From Bacillota bacterium (GTDB lineage: Bacteria; Bacillota; Clostridia; Acetivibrionales; DTU013): 64,000 nt of DNA. Each line of letters starts with the position of its first letter. The stretch's first letter is position 1. Positions 54,411 to 63,713 of this stretch are shown piece after piece. The stretch spans positions 1 through 64,000 of the forward strand of contig JAEWQC010000294.1 in the NCBI GenBank assembly GCA_023399355.1. The letters are read 5' to 3'. Position numbers and translations under genes: made by a program. The notes under the pieces were generated by a model, which saw only the letters and a program-made list of their open reading frames with translations, did no database searches and was not told the DNA's origin.

Positions 54411-54920
54411 ATGAAGTTTGGTATTTTGGCAAGACAGGCAAGGCTTGATATCAGTATGCCGTCGAAGGAAGCGGCAGTCAGGCTGCATATAACCCGTCAG
54501 ACACTTTCTAATATGGAGAGCGGCGAAACGGAGCCCGATCCGCAGAACGTGATTAACATGGTGAAGCTTTACAATGAACCGTCTTTGCTCAATGCACACT
54601 GCCGGCTGAACTGCCCGATCGGAAGCAAGTTGAACTACATGCTCCCGAACAGGATGCCAAGGAACATGACGGTTATAACGGTCAGGAACATGAAGGAGTC
54701 TGAGGAGCATATCAACTGTCTGAAGAATTTCGCATACGGCAGTGTGTCGGGCAAGGAAAGGCCGCTTTTGAAAAAGGAAGCCAAGGAGATTCTGCAGGCA
54801 GAGTATTGGATCGAGACATGGAAGGAGCAGATTATCCGGGAGTATGGCCTTGATGAGCTCGAAAGCCTGATCAGGGAAGTCAACTGTGATTATATCGATG
54901 AGGGTTTGGTTTGTACATAG
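54411..54920 (+). CDS. HTH protein with long C-terminal helical domain
   Basis: 169 residues: an N-terminal XRE-type HTH (KEAAVRLHITRQTLSNMES, about 15-34) followed by an unassigned helical domain with conserved-looking Cys residues (LNAHCRLNCPIGSK). ATG at 54411 is supported by GAAGGGAGGTG; the long upstream in-frame extension has no ribosome site. Confidence 0.75.
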   Translation: MKFGILARQARLDISMPSKEAAVRLHITRQTLSNMESGETEPDPQNVINMVKLYNEPSLLNAHCRLNCPIGSKLNYMLPNRMPRNMTVITVRNMKESEEHINCLKNFAYGSVSGKERPLLKKEAKEILQAEYWIETWKEQIIREYGLDELESLIREVNCDYIDEGLVCT

Positions 54921-54935
54921 GAAGGGGGAGACGCC

Positions 54936-55049
54936 ATGTCGGTCGGACTTGCACGTAAATTGAACAGGCTCGGTTACAGTGTTTCCCATGACGGGGACAA
55001 GGGCTGGATTATTGTTAGAAAAGAAAAAGCAGCTTTGGAAAGCCGCTAA
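54936..55049 (+). CDS. Small phage-type protein, 37 residues
   Basis: A short basic frame (MSVGLARKLNRLGYSVS...) with GGGGGAG upstream, 15 bases after the preceding stop. Typical of short early phage ORFs; the function is unknown. Confidence 0.5.
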   Translation: MSVGLARKLNRLGYSVSHDGDKGWIIVRKEKAALESR

Positions 55050-55127
55050 AAGGGTTACTTAAATAATAACAAATATGTAGCATCGTGTCAAATATGTTTG
55101 TGATTGGTGCATGTGAAAGGAGGGTTT

Positions 55128-55343
55128 ATGGAGGACAAGCTTAAGGAGGTCATTCTTGCCGCCCTCGCAATAAAGCTGGACTGTCCGGTCGAGGTCACTT
55201 CGGCAGAATGGGAGACGGCCAGGGTGGAGACATTGAATGATATTTATTGCAACAAGGTATGCAGCCTGAGGGACACACCGCTCGACTATTTCATCAATAC
55301 CATGGTGACGATGCTGGCGGTCATGAAACGGATTGCTGCGTGA
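55128..55343 (+). CDS. Small phage-type hypothetical protein, 71 residues
   Basis: ATG at 55128 follows AAAGGAGGG. Helical protein with LKEVILAALAIKLDCPVEV and a C-terminal MVTMLAVMKRIAA. No family recognised. Confidence 0.55.
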   Translation: MEDKLKEVILAALAIKLDCPVEVTSAEWETARVETLNDIYCNKVCSLRDTPLDYFINTMVTMLAVMKRIAA

Positions 55344-55369
55344 AAATACTAAAGACACAGGGGGTTCAT

Positions 55370-55462
55370 ATGATTCATTGGCTTGCAAGGATATTCAAGA
55401 AGCAATATGGATACAGGATTCAATTACTGGGCTATGACCGCAGGAAGCGGCGGATTCTATAG
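55370..55462 (+). CDS. Very small basic protein, 30 residues
   Basis: MIHWLARIFKKQYGYRIQ followed by YDRRKRR; GGGGG lies upstream of the ATG. It is amphipathic and strongly basic. It could be a small membrane-active or nucleic-acid-binding peptide, or chance. Confidence 0.4.
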   Translation: MIHWLARIFKKQYGYRIQLLGYDRRKRRIL

Positions 55463-55576
55463 TTGTTGGCCGGACGGCATTGTCCGGCCTTTGGCTTATC
55501 ACCGCACTGGAACATCATTGTACCAATAACCGAAGTTTAACCCGTTTGAAGTTACTTATACGTTGAGAGGGTTGAA

Positions 55577-56218
55577 ATGAACTACATAACAGAGATAAAC
55601 GCCTTCGAGGATTGGCTGGAGACTAATCCGTTGCCTGACACTGCACAATTGATGTGGTACAAGCTTATGTGTATCAACAATAAATGCGGGTGGCTTGACT
55701 GGTTTGACCTGGCTAATACGACGCTCATGGCGAAAATGAATATTTCATCTGAAAAGACCTTGATATCCGTCCGCAACATCTTAATGGACAAGGGGCGGAT
55801 CAGGTACAAGCCCTCCGGCAACAGAAAAAAGGCGGGCAGGTATTCTATTGTTTCCTTCAGGTTTGATGCTTCTACTGTAAAAAATACAGTAGAAAGGGAA
55901 GTACAAATGGAAGTAGAAACGGCAGTAGAAGTGGCAGTAGAAACGGCAGCTTTATATAAACTAAACGAAACTAAACGTAATATATCTCTTTCTAAAATGC
56001 AAAAACAGGCGTACGCGCAGTATGTGACACTCACCGGGGAAGAGCACAACAAGCTGGTCGGTGACTACGGCGTCACGATGGCGGAGCGGATGATCGAAGT
56101 GCTGAACAACTACAAGGGGGCAACCGGCAAGAAGTATAAATCGGATTACCTCGCGATACTGAACTGGGTTGTCGGCAAGGTCGAGGGAGATATAGCCAAA
56201 AGTGTGGATTTTGTGTGA
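55577..56218 (+). CDS. Phage replisome organizer / DnaD-like replication protein
   Basis: 213 residues: an N-terminal winged-helix domain (WYKLMCINNKCGW and NISSEKTLISVRNILMDKGR), a Val/Glu-rich linker with repeated VEVE units, and a C-terminal DnaD-type helical domain (YKSDYLAILNWVVGK). It probably directs helicase loading at the element's origin. GAGAGGG precedes the ATG. Confidence 0.8.
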   Translation: MNYITEINAFEDWLETNPLPDTAQLMWYKLMCINNKCGWLDWFDLANTTLMAKMNISSEKTLISVRNILMDKGRIRYKPSGNRKKAGRYSIVSFRFDASTVKNTVEREVQMEVETAVEVAVETAALYKLNETKRNISLSKMQKQAYAQYVTLTGEEHNKLVGDYGVTMAERMIEVLNNYKGATGKKYKSDYLAILNWVVGKVEGDIAKSVDFV

Positions 56219-56230
56219 TGGAGGTGTTTT

Positions 56231-56512
56231 ATGAGACCGTGTGATGCTGTTCCAGGGATGAAGGTGTGTATCAATAATCCGGTGCTCCGGGATATCGACG
56301 ATAAACTGCTTTACTTGAAGTCGGGTGAGTTTCTGGGATTCGCCGGACGTGTCCCGGACCATAGCGCCCGTAAAGGGAATTACATCTGCAAGGTCAGGAT
56401 GGACGACAGAACTGTATTGACTGATTATTTCTACGTAAAGGATTTGGCGCCGGACCACAGGGTGTCGATTGATGATTTGAAAGCGGGTACATTGGGGGCG
56501 GCGAATGGATAA
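56231..56512 (+). CDS. Phage-type hypothetical beta-rich protein
   Basis: 93-residue protein with SH3- or beta-barrel-like strand pattern (YICKVRMDDRTVLTDYFYVK); no family recognised. GGAGG upstream; overlaps the next gene by eight bases. Confidence 0.5.
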   Translation: MRPCDAVPGMKVCINNPVLRDIDDKLLYLKSGEFLGFAGRVPDHSARKGNYICKVRMDDRTVLTDYFYVKDLAPDHRVSIDDLKAGTLGAANG

Positions 56513-56827
56513 ATACAAGAGGCATGAAGATTTGTGCAGGCTGTTGAACGAGACGTACAGGGCGAAAAATGAGGCATATGGGGATTCCTTCGGGAGGACC
56601 TTCCGGGAGCTGGGCATTATCAGCGCCGTGACCCGGATGTATGACAAATTCAATAGGGTGAAGGCCCTGGCCACCGGAGCCGAGAACAGGATGAAAGCCT
56701 GAGGGACACGCTTCTGGATATGGCGAACTACTGCATGATGACAGTGATTGAGATGGAGAGCGCTGAAATAGAGGGGGATTCGCATTATGAACGAGAAGCG
56801 GCTATTAGCGAAAATAAATCGGCTTAA
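56505..56827 (+). pseudogene. DUF1599 (nucleotide modification-associated) gene with frameshift
   Basis: The first frame (YKRHEDLCRLLNETYRAKNE, RTFRELGIISAVTRMYDKFN) matches the N-terminal two thirds of DUF1599 and stops at 56702. The conserved remainder (DESLRDTLLDMANYCMMTVI) continues in another frame up to 56827. The join is near 56690 (AACAGGATGAAAGCC). A sequencing error, a mutation or programmed slippage could explain it; no classic slippery heptamer is seen. Confidence 0.75.
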
Positions 56828-56948
56828 TAAGCAAATGAATGATGAACGCAAAAAGCTTGAAGATGAAGGGTATCAGGTGATTTCGGTATATAACAAGAGT
56901 ACCAACAAGGACGAACTGAAGCTCGTGAAAAAAGCTGAATGCATTTGA
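56787..56948 (+). CDS. Small coiled-coil-like phage protein, 53 residues
   Basis: MNEKRLLAKINRLNKQMNDE followed by KKLEDEGYQVISVY; Lys/Glu-rich. AGGGGGATT lies upstream of the ATG. It overlaps the 3' end of the frameshifted DUF1599 gene. Confidence 0.5.
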   Translation: MNEKRLLAKINRLNKQMNDERKKLEDEGYQVISVYNKSTNKDELKLVKKAECI

Positions 56949-56958
56949 AGGTGAAGAT

Positions 56959-57120
56959 ATGCTTGGATATTTGGATTTTGTTTATACGCCGGATGGGCGG
57001 TTCGGGATGATCCTGGCTTATAGCTCGGAAAATCATAAGTACAGGGTTGTCTTTAACTGGTGCAAGAACAATGAGACTTCGGAGTATTTTTTCAAGGAAG
57101 ATTTGAAGGCTGTGGTGTGA
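56959..57120 (+). CDS. Small phage-type protein, 53 residues
   Basis: MLGYLDFVYTPDGRFGMILA and EYFFKEDLKAVV suggest a small beta barrel. AAGGTG lies upstream of the ATG, ten bases after the preceding stop. Confidence 0.5.
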   Translation: MLGYLDFVYTPDGRFGMILAYSSENHKYRVVFNWCKNNETSEYFFKEDLKAVV

Positions 57121-57177
57121 ATGGGAAGCACAGGATGATGTTTTGATGAGGAAATGGAGCAATAGGGGTGTCAGGAG

Positions 57178-60006
57178 ATGAAAGATTGTGGACTGCCAAA
57201 GGGACGTGAGGACCAGTGCTGCTTAAACCACGGTGGTATGTGTACTTTGGATACCGCAGACTTTTGCGAGATTGACAGAGCTGTGGGTATGCGAGGGTGC
57301 GGATTTATTGGTGTAAATGACCGGTATCTGCTCTGGAAGTACGGGGTGCCATACAAGGAATTGACCTGCGGGAACTGCGGTTATTATGAAGCCGGCCAGT
57401 ATAGCCAAGGTATTTGTGCGAATGTTGATGTCAGGCCTCATACAAAAGGTATTAAAGATAACGGAGAAACGAATTACATCAAATCGAAGGAATATTACAG
57501 TGGCGCTCATGCTTGTGGAAAATTTGTAAAAAAAGGAAGTGAGGCAATGCCAAAGAAGAAGGCCAATAATAGTGGTCATTGCGATACATGTGGTCATAGA
57601 ACAGCCTGCATCCTAAGCGGTAATAATGTGGAGCCAAGCGTGACAAGAAGCTGCGGAATGCATATGCCTGATGAATTATTTAACGGATCAAATGCGGAGC
57701 ACACATGCCAAGAATGCGAACACTTCGGGTCACCTCACTGGTTCAATGTGGACTTTCACAAAAGCCCGGAAGAGTGTTCATATGGCTGCACCTACGGTAC
57801 TGACAATAAAACAGACGCACATTTTGCTAAGTATTTTGTGCGGAAATCGAATAAGGCTTGTAAATTCTTTGAACTAAAGGGGGTAGAAAAAGTGCCAAAA
57901 CAGAAATATTGGACAAAGTGCGGCCGGCAATTCGCGAAGAATAGCACAGCCGTTGTGACGGGATACGATATCGATCTTCGCGAAGAAGGTACAATATCGG
58001 AAGTATATCAAATCCTTAAAAAAGAAGCTTTTGAAGCCTTAGTTGAATGCGTCCAATGTCCTTTCAAAGTTAAGGTAACAGAAGGATATCCACCAATCTT
58101 TAAACGTTGGGAATGCCGAGCGGGATCCCGGGAGCCGAATCATACAACCGAGTGGACAGGTAGTCTGGAAGATAAAAACACCTTGAATATTCACAGCTTG
58201 GATCATCAGCTTTTGGAGGAAATACTTCAATTCTGCAAAGATCATCCCGACCTGGGTGCCGGATATAATGCCGACCATATGGCTGATTGCCGGCGGACGA
58301 TATCTGTCAGCTGCAGCTCCAATAAGATGGGAATAGCGGCTAAGAAGGAACTTATAGACAAGTTTTTCTTTGTAACGCCGGTTACAACAGATAAGCTGGT
58401 AAAAAAGCACCATTGCGGAAACTGTGATTATGGTCACTGGTTCAGCGGAGAGAATACTTATACCAGTGTGGTGTCAGATGATGGCATACGCACCATAAAG
58501 CGTCCATGTGATACTGACACGCACTATTGTTATCAAGTTTCCGAGGAGGGGCAAAAGAAAATTGCCGCTGATAAAGATTTCGATCCGAATACATCTCCTG
58601 ATTGGTGTCCATTGGAAAAGAGTGCTCTTACGAATCAGCCAGAAGTCAAGGACGATCAATACGAAGGCAATGATGAATTATTTGTTGAGCAAAAATGTCG
58701 CATTTGTGGATGTACTGACAACAATGCTTGTGATGGCGGATGCTATTGGGTGGAACCTGATTTGTGCAGTAGATGTGCTGAAAATTCTTGTGACGAGACT
58801 AATTGTCCTTTTAATAATGGGCAGGGTAGCTGTTGCTTCGCTGAAGAGGATTCTGAGTGCGAGGGCTTTCAACAGATTGTTATTAAAGCTGTAGATGAGT
58901 ATAGCTGTAAAAATCCTGATGTTTGCCTGACTCACAAGATAATCGTGGATCCGGATTCCTGTGATGTCCAGGGTGTGGGGAGTAACTTATACGAACCTGA
59001 GAACGAAACCCCAGAAAATGATACAAAAACCCTGGAAAATGTGAACAAGACTACCATTTCTGCGAACGATACGAGAAAACCCGAAATATTTGACTATTCC
59101 ACGGTGGATGATGAAACAGCCCAGTATCTTCGGGAAAAAGCTTTCAGAATTGCAGAGATTTCCGGAAAGGCTAAAACCCTTATTGGGAAAGAGTTAAAAG
59201 ATGCACAAGATGAATTATCCAAACGAGGGTATGGCTGTTTTGAAGAATGGTACACCGCAGGTGGATATTCGAAAACACAGGTATATCGTTTGATTAATCG
59301 TTATGATTTTGTTTGTTCCAATTTGGAACAAGCCAGCGAATTGGAACAGTTACCTGATTCTTTGATGTATGAGATTTCTAAGCCATCGGCACCAAAAAAA
59401 CTTGTTGATGCAACTATTTTAGGTGACATCAAAACACATAAGGATTATAAGGCTATGGAAGAGAAGCTCAAAATCGCAGCCAAAGATAAGCAGTATTGGA
59501 TGGAGCAGGCGAATATCGCTTCAGATCAGAGAGATAAGGAACACAAGCAAAGAGAAGCATTACTTCAGGAAAAAACCAGCATTAATAAAAACATTCAAAA
59601 TCTTCAGCAACAGTTGGAGCAGGCAAAGCGCAATAGCAATCCTACAAAGGTCCAGGAGCTTGGTAAGAAGATTTCCGAGTACCAGGAGGAAATTGAAAAC
59701 TATCAACAGCAGATAGGCACCTTAAATCAGCAGTTGGCGGAGAAGAACCGTGAGCTCAAGGAAAAGCCCATTGAAGTTTCCGCCACCAGGGAGATCATAC
59801 CGGACGAGATTATGGATCTGATTTACAAGAAGGTAATTCACGCAATTGAAGCGGTCAAATTCCTCACGGACAGGGAAATCGAAATTTTTACTGAAGCTGT
59901 TGATTCCGATGAAACGCAAGATATCACCCTGACGATTGATTCCTCAATGAGCAGGCTCAGAAAAATTAAGCTGAAAATGTTTGATTCAGTGGAAGGTGCA
60001 AAGTAA
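57178..60006 (+). CDS. Large Cys-rich phage protein with DUF3102-like C-terminus
   Basis: 942 residues. The first 580 hold many CxxC zinc-finger-like modules (for example TCGNCGYYEAG, HCGNCDYGHWF and CRICGCTDNNACDGGCYW). The rest has a DUF3102-like segment (GYGCFEEWYTAGGYSKTQVY near 680), a coiled coil (about 760-880) and a helical end. Internal in-frame starts ATG 57547 and GTG 57892 each follow a strong Shine-Dalgarno, so it may be a fusion of formerly separate genes or make nested products. The role is unknown. Confidence 0.65.
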   Translation: MKDCGLPKGREDQCCLNHGGMCTLDTADFCEIDRAVGMRGCGFIGVNDRYLLWKYGVPYKELTCGNCGYYEAGQYSQGICANVDVRPHTKGIKDNGETNYIKSKEYYSGAHACGKFVKKGSEAMPKKKANNSGHCDTCGHRTACILSGNNVEPSVTRSCGMHMPDELFNGSNAEHTCQECEHFGSPHWFNVDFHKSPEECSYGCTYGTDNKTDAHFAKYFVRKSNKACKFFELKGVEKVPKQKYWTKCGRQFAKNSTAVVTGYDIDLREEGTISEVYQILKKEAFEALVECVQCPFKVKVTEGYPPIFKRWECRAGSREPNHTTEWTGSLEDKNTLNIHSLDHQLLEEILQFCKDHPDLGAGYNADHMADCRRTISVSCSSNKMGIAAKKELIDKFFFVTPVTTDKLVKKHHCGNCDYGHWFSGENTYTSVVSDDGIRTIKRPCDTDTHYCYQVSEEGQKKIAADKDFDPNTSPDWCPLEKSALTNQPEVKDDQYEGNDELFVEQKCRICGCTDNNACDGGCYWVEPDLCSRCAENSCDETNCPFNNGQGSCCFAEEDSECEGFQQIVIKAVDEYSCKNPDVCLTHKIIVDPDSCDVQGVGSNLYEPENETPENDTKTLENVNKTTISANDTRKPEIFDYSTVDDETAQYLREKAFRIAEISGKAKTLIGKELKDAQDELSKRGYGCFEEWYTAGGYSKTQVYRLINRYDFVCSNLEQASELEQLPDSLMYEISKPSAPKKLVDATILGDIKTHKDYKAMEEKLKIAAKDKQYWMEQANIASDQRDKEHKQREALLQEKTSINKNIQNLQQQLEQAKRNSNPTKVQELGKKISEYQEEIENYQQQIGTLNQQLAEKNRELKEKPIEVSATREIIPDEIMDLIYKKVIHAIEAVKFLTDREIEIFTEAVDSDETQDITLTIDSSMSRLRKIKLKMFDSVEGAK

Positions 60007-60041
60007 TAAAGCTTTACAAAGATGATTAAGGGAGGTTTTCC

Positions 60042-60515
60042 ATGATAATCAAGTCTATTACCCTGAGTCAGCCATATGCGACATTAATCACTCTGGAGGA
60101 AAAGCAGATCGAGACAAGAGGCTGGCCGGCGAACTTCAAAGGAAAACTCGCCATTCATGCAGGAAAGAAGATCGATATCGAAGCCTGCCGGAATCCGCGA
60201 ATCAAAGCAGTCCTTGAAAAACACGGAATTATGATTCCGGAAAAACTGCCTACCGGTTGCGTTCTTTCCATCTGCAATCTGTTCGATTGTGTCCAGATGC
60301 AGTACAGTTCGGAAGCAAGACACAATATTATAGTGCCGGGATATAAGCTTTCTGATCAGGAATATGATTTCGGATGTTATGAACATGGGCGGTGGGCATG
60401 GATTCTTGCAAATGTAAGAAAGCTGGATACTCCAATTCCGGCAGTCGGAAAGCTGAAGCTCTGGGATTTTGATACGGACAAAACAAAGGTTTACGGACGA
60501 GGATGGAGTGCATGA
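60042..60515 (+). CDS. ASCH-domain protein
   Basis: 157-residue ASCH domain protein with ITLSQPYATLITLEEKQIET at the start, KLAIHAGKK near 42 and an Trp/Arg-rich GRWAWILANVRKL near 116. The ASCH fold binds RNA or modified nucleosides and is common in phages. AAGGGAGG precedes the ATG. Confidence 0.8.
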   Translation: MIIKSITLSQPYATLITLEEKQIETRGWPANFKGKLAIHAGKKIDIEACRNPRIKAVLEKHGIMIPEKLPTGCVLSICNLFDCVQMQYSSEARHNIIVPGYKLSDQEYDFGCYEHGRWAWILANVRKLDTPIPAVGKLKLWDFDTDKTKVYGRGWSA

Positions 60516-60567
60516 GCTGCCGCGATTGGTGTAGGAGAAAGAAGCCTGTGAGATGAGGGAGGTTATT

Positions 60568-60786
60568 ATGTACGACATGGTTGATAAATGTATTGGAATA
60601 GAATCGGTTGTTGCCAGGATAGAAATAGATGAATCTTCAAGTATCGATGCAAAACTTACTTTACTGCATTCACATTATGAAAACAGCTATGGCGAGTTTA
60701 TTCCTGCAAAGAGCATCACACTTTATGGGAAAGAAAACTTGAATAAATTAAGGAATCTTCTAAATGAATGTTTAGCAGAAGAATAA
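60568..60786 (+). CDS. Phage-type hypothetical protein, 72 residues
   Basis: ATG at 60568 follows GAGGGAGG; the ATG at 60553 overlaps this site. Acidic, beta-rich start and helical end (KENLNKLRNLLNECLAEE). No family recognised. Confidence 0.5.
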   Translation: MYDMVDKCIGIESVVARIEIDESSSIDAKLTLLHSHYENSYGEFIPAKSITLYGKENLNKLRNLLNECLAEE

Positions 60787-60800
60787 GAGGGGTGATCAGG

Positions 60801-60932
60801 ATGGATGACAAGGGAAAAGGGTTTAAGGCCGGGGATGAATGTCCGTTTTGCGATTGTGAGCTTGCAGTGGAGGATGGCGTGGTCAGGTGTACGGATGATG
60901 ACTGCTTCTTTAATGAGGTGCAATTGGAGTAG
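60801..60932 (+). CDS. Small zinc-ribbon protein, 43 residues
   Basis: Cysteines in ECPFCDCE and VVRCTDDDCF form a CxxC...CxxxxC pattern of a small zinc ribbon. GAGGGG lies upstream of the ATG. Confidence 0.5.
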   Translation: MDDKGKGFKAGDECPFCDCELAVEDGVVRCTDDDCFFNEVQLE

Positions 60933-61004
60933 GGATTTATATTTCTGCCCGACTTGCAATCATGGTTTGGAGAGCTTGTAACAGTAGGACTGGAGGGATT
61001 GGGA

Positions 61005-61151
61005 ATGAATGAAAGTTTAAGAACGGCAATACAAGAGGCGTTTGCGGGATGTCTTACCAACGAAGATGTTACCATGCTTTATGCTGAATTGCGGCTCGAA
61101 ATAGACATGCAAATGAAAAATATGCATGGAAGTGTAAATAGCGAGGATTAA
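61005..61151 (+). CDS. Small acidic helical protein, 48 residues
   Basis: ATG at 61005 with TGGAGGG upstream. Acidic and helical (MNESLRTAIQEAFAG, EDVTMLYAELRLEI). Unknown function. Confidence 0.45.
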   Translation: MNESLRTAIQEAFAGCLTNEDVTMLYAELRLEIDMQMKNMHGSVNSED

Positions 61152-61201
61152 TTCGACATAGCAGGATTGTGAGCGGCAATGCCGCAGAAAGCGAGGATTT
61201 T

Positions 61202-61675
61202 ATGGAAAAGAATATGAAGTCCGGAAGAAAGTATTTTATCATTAACATTGACGAGCCTTATGCAGAACAGATATATGATGTTCTTAAAGCCGGGCAGACC
61301 GCGAAAGGGCAATGGCCTGAAGGTGATATATCTTTTGATGAGTGGAAGGAACAAACTTTTGGTGCGAATCAATCTGAGTTAAAAGCATTCCGAGTTGATG
61401 ATTACCAAACTGTAGCTGCACGCAGTCTTGATGAGGCAAAGCGGTTTTATATCGATGAATTGGGCGGTGAGGCAGAAGATTTTGAAGGATATGAAATTGA
61501 CCCCGACAATGAAATAATGTGGTTTCCAATGTCTACACTGCCATCAAAATACCATATACCACCTTTTAGGGATTTTGAAGGTGATAAATGTGTAGAGGTT
61601 ACTTTGAGAGTTGCAATGGATCATCGGTCAGATGCAGATTCGTATCTTTTGTCTGTCAGCTCAGAACTTTTGTAA
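61202..61675 (+). CDS. Phage-type hypothetical protein, 157 residues
   Basis: ATG at 61202 has GCGAGGA upstream. An acidic soluble protein (YFIINIDEPYAEQIYDVLKA and EGYEIDPDNEIMWFPMSTLP); no family recognised. Confidence 0.55.
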   Translation: MEKNMKSGRKYFIINIDEPYAEQIYDVLKAGQTAKGQWPEGDISFDEWKEQTFGANQSELKAFRVDDYQTVAARSLDEAKRFYIDELGGEAEDFEGYEIDPDNEIMWFPMSTLPSKYHIPPFRDFEGDKCVEVTLRVAMDHRSDADSYLLSVSSELL

Positions 61676-61749
61676 GTTCGCAATAGTAGAATATTTTGAA
61701 AAAACAAGAGAGAGATAAATACAAGGGATGAAGAAAGGCGGGGGCTGAT

Positions 61750-62286
61750 ATGGATATTTCGCTGGAGAAGATTATTGAAATAGGAGTGCAGGCAGGAGTA
61801 CGGGAGGCAATGGACAGATTGGGCAGGGAAAAGGAGGAGAGAAGGAAGGGACGGCATGATCGTCGGCTTAGGAATACAGATCTATTATTGAAAAATTATA
61901 AGACATTTATTGCACATTGCAAAACAGCAATATACACCAGCAAGCAGTTGGCTGAGAATAATGCCATTGATATTCTTGATGAGATCGAGGATAGTGATGA
62001 TGAGGTCTATATTCAGTCGATCATGCGGACCAAGGAGAGGACGGCTATCATTGTTAAGCATATTAAAAGGATTCTGGAGTATTATCGATACTTATCGAGA
62101 AAGGATTCGGAATTAGAGCGGAAATGCAATGTAGTTTTCGGGATTTACATTGAAAAAAAGACGTACCGACAGATGGCCGAAGAATTGTATTGCAGTACAA
62201 AGACGATTGATCGGGATCGAAGGGAGGCAATTGAGGAACTGTCAGTACTAATCTTTGGAGTAGATGGGTTGAAACTAGATATGTAA
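61750..62286 (+). CDS. ArpU-like late transcription regulator
   Basis: 178 residues: a charged N-terminal coiled region and a C-terminal sigma-region-4-like HTH (YRQMAEELYCSTKTIDRDRR, about 142-161). Such proteins close the early region of Gram-positive phages and control late genes. GGCGGGGG lies upstream of the ATG. A terminator follows. Confidence 0.75.
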   Translation: MDISLEKIIEIGVQAGVREAMDRLGREKEERRKGRHDRRLRNTDLLLKNYKTFIAHCKTAIYTSKQLAENNAIDILDEIEDSDDEVYIQSIMRTKERTAIIVKHIKRILEYYRYLSRKDSELERKCNVVFGIYIEKKTYRQMAEELYCSTKTIDRDRREAIEELSVLIFGVDGLKLDM

Positions 62287-62313
62287 TTTTAAATTAGATG
62301 AACTTTACTATAT

Positions 62314-62338
62314 AAGCCGCTTTTATAAGCGGCTTTTT
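62314..62338 (+). terminator. Terminator after the ArpU-like gene
   Basis: Perfect 9-bp stem AAGCCGCTT/AAGCGGCTT with a TTAT loop and a run of T to 62338. Confidence 0.85.
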
Positions 62339-62436
62339 AAAGGATTTTTTACAGATATGGCGAATTACGGTATAAGGGTATTACAATGAAATGTATAATC
62401 TATCAAATAGATTATTAAAGTATTTGGAGGTGTTAA

Positions 62437-63597
62437 ATGAAAAGAATAATAGGTTTAATTATCGTATTAATGGTTATTACCTCAAATAGTATTGTTTACG
62501 GGGCTGAAAGCTCACAGGAAATAAAAAAAATAAAGGTTTACTTTGAGACAAAAGAAGCTACATTAAAAAACCCGGTAATCAGTGTTAATGATTCAGTTCT
62601 GATGTCATATGACGATCTTTTTCCTAATTTAGGTATTCTAAATGACAAGAACCATATTATATGGAATAGTAAAGGTAAAAGTTTAACTATTATATATGGC
62701 AAGCAAAAAATCCTATATAAGATTGACTTTAATATTGCCAATGTAAGTAACAAAAAATTCAATCTTGATGCCAAACCAATTATTTATAAAAATAAGCCTT
62801 ATATCCCAATAACATCTGTCGAAAGTGTTTTTAGTAAGAAAGTTTGTTATGATAATTATTTAAATCGTCTATACATCCGGGATATGATAGAATTTAAAAA
62901 GATTAAAGACATTTTAGTAAAATCAATTGATGCATCACAAAAAATACGCAACGGATCTAGTGTTTATGAATATAAAGATAAAAAAGTTCAAATAAAAGAT
63001 GTATATACATTTGATTGCATAACACATATTTTGCATAGAAAAGGTACTATTACTGATGAAGCTGTAAATGACTTTGAGAGCTACTACATTAATGATTTAA
63101 CTTATGAAAGATATACGGTTCATAAAGGCAATTCAGAACCAACTTATGAATGGCACATGAAGAAGGCTACCGATGAGGATATAAATGTGTATAACTTATA
63201 CACTGTTTTTTCAAACAGGTTTAATATACAAGATTCCACAATAGCTGGAGCGACCTTTAAAGTAGTTGGAAATGAAATTATTATTAGTGGAAAGTCATTA
63301 CTCTACTTTAAAGATTCCGAGTATGATAACAAGAAACAGGAGATTCCAAATACATCGTTTGAGATTCATATTGGTAAAACAGACAATTTGATCAAGAAAT
63401 ATAATTATAGTTGTCAAAGTATTTTACTGTACAACCCTGAAGCACCTACTAAATTTGATAATGGTATGTCACAATATTATACATCCGTTAATAGCAGTGA
63501 AAACGTCTCTATGCCTGATTTTAGCAGGGAGGTAGTTGTAGACGATACTAATATTATACCTATTGACGATGATACTAATATTAGAATTACATATTGA
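62437..63597 (+). CDS. Secreted protein with copper amine oxidase N-terminal-like (stalk) domain
   Basis: 386 residues: a signal peptide (about 1-23), a stalk-type domain common in exported Firmicutes proteins (about 30-150, with KPIIYKNKPYIPITSVESVF), then an unassigned beta-rich region to the end. The gene is much more AT-rich than its neighbours and has its own unit after the terminator, so it looks like cargo rather than a phage structural gene. GGAGGTG precedes the ATG. Confidence 0.6.
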   Translation: MKRIIGLIIVLMVITSNSIVYGAESSQEIKKIKVYFETKEATLKNPVISVNDSVLMSYDDLFPNLGILNDKNHIIWNSKGKSLTIIYGKQKILYKIDFNIANVSNKKFNLDAKPIIYKNKPYIPITSVESVFSKKVCYDNYLNRLYIRDMIEFKKIKDILVKSIDASQKIRNGSSVYEYKDKKVQIKDVYTFDCITHILHRKGTITDEAVNDFESYYINDLTYERYTVHKGNSEPTYEWHMKKATDEDINVYNLYTVFSNRFNIQDSTIAGATFKVVGNEIIISGKSLLYFKDSEYDNKKQEIPNTSFEIHIGKTDNLIKKYNYSCQSILLYNPEAPTKFDNGMSQYYTSVNSSENVSMPDFSREVVVDDTNIIPIDDDTNIRITY

Positions 63598-63659
63598 GCC
63601 AAATGTCTAAAAGACGTCCTTGACAAGTCTACATAGCAGATTTAATATGATAATGTGAA

Positions 63660-63691
63660 AAATACCGCTTGAGAAAACCCAGGCGGTTTTT
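63660..63691 (+). terminator. Hairpin with T-run before the tyrosine recombinase
   Basis: ACCGC and GCGGT arms about 15 bases apart, followed by TTTTT, end the cargo gene's transcript. Confidence 0.5.
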
Positions 63692-63713
63692 CTATTTTGA
63701 GGTGGGTGATTTT

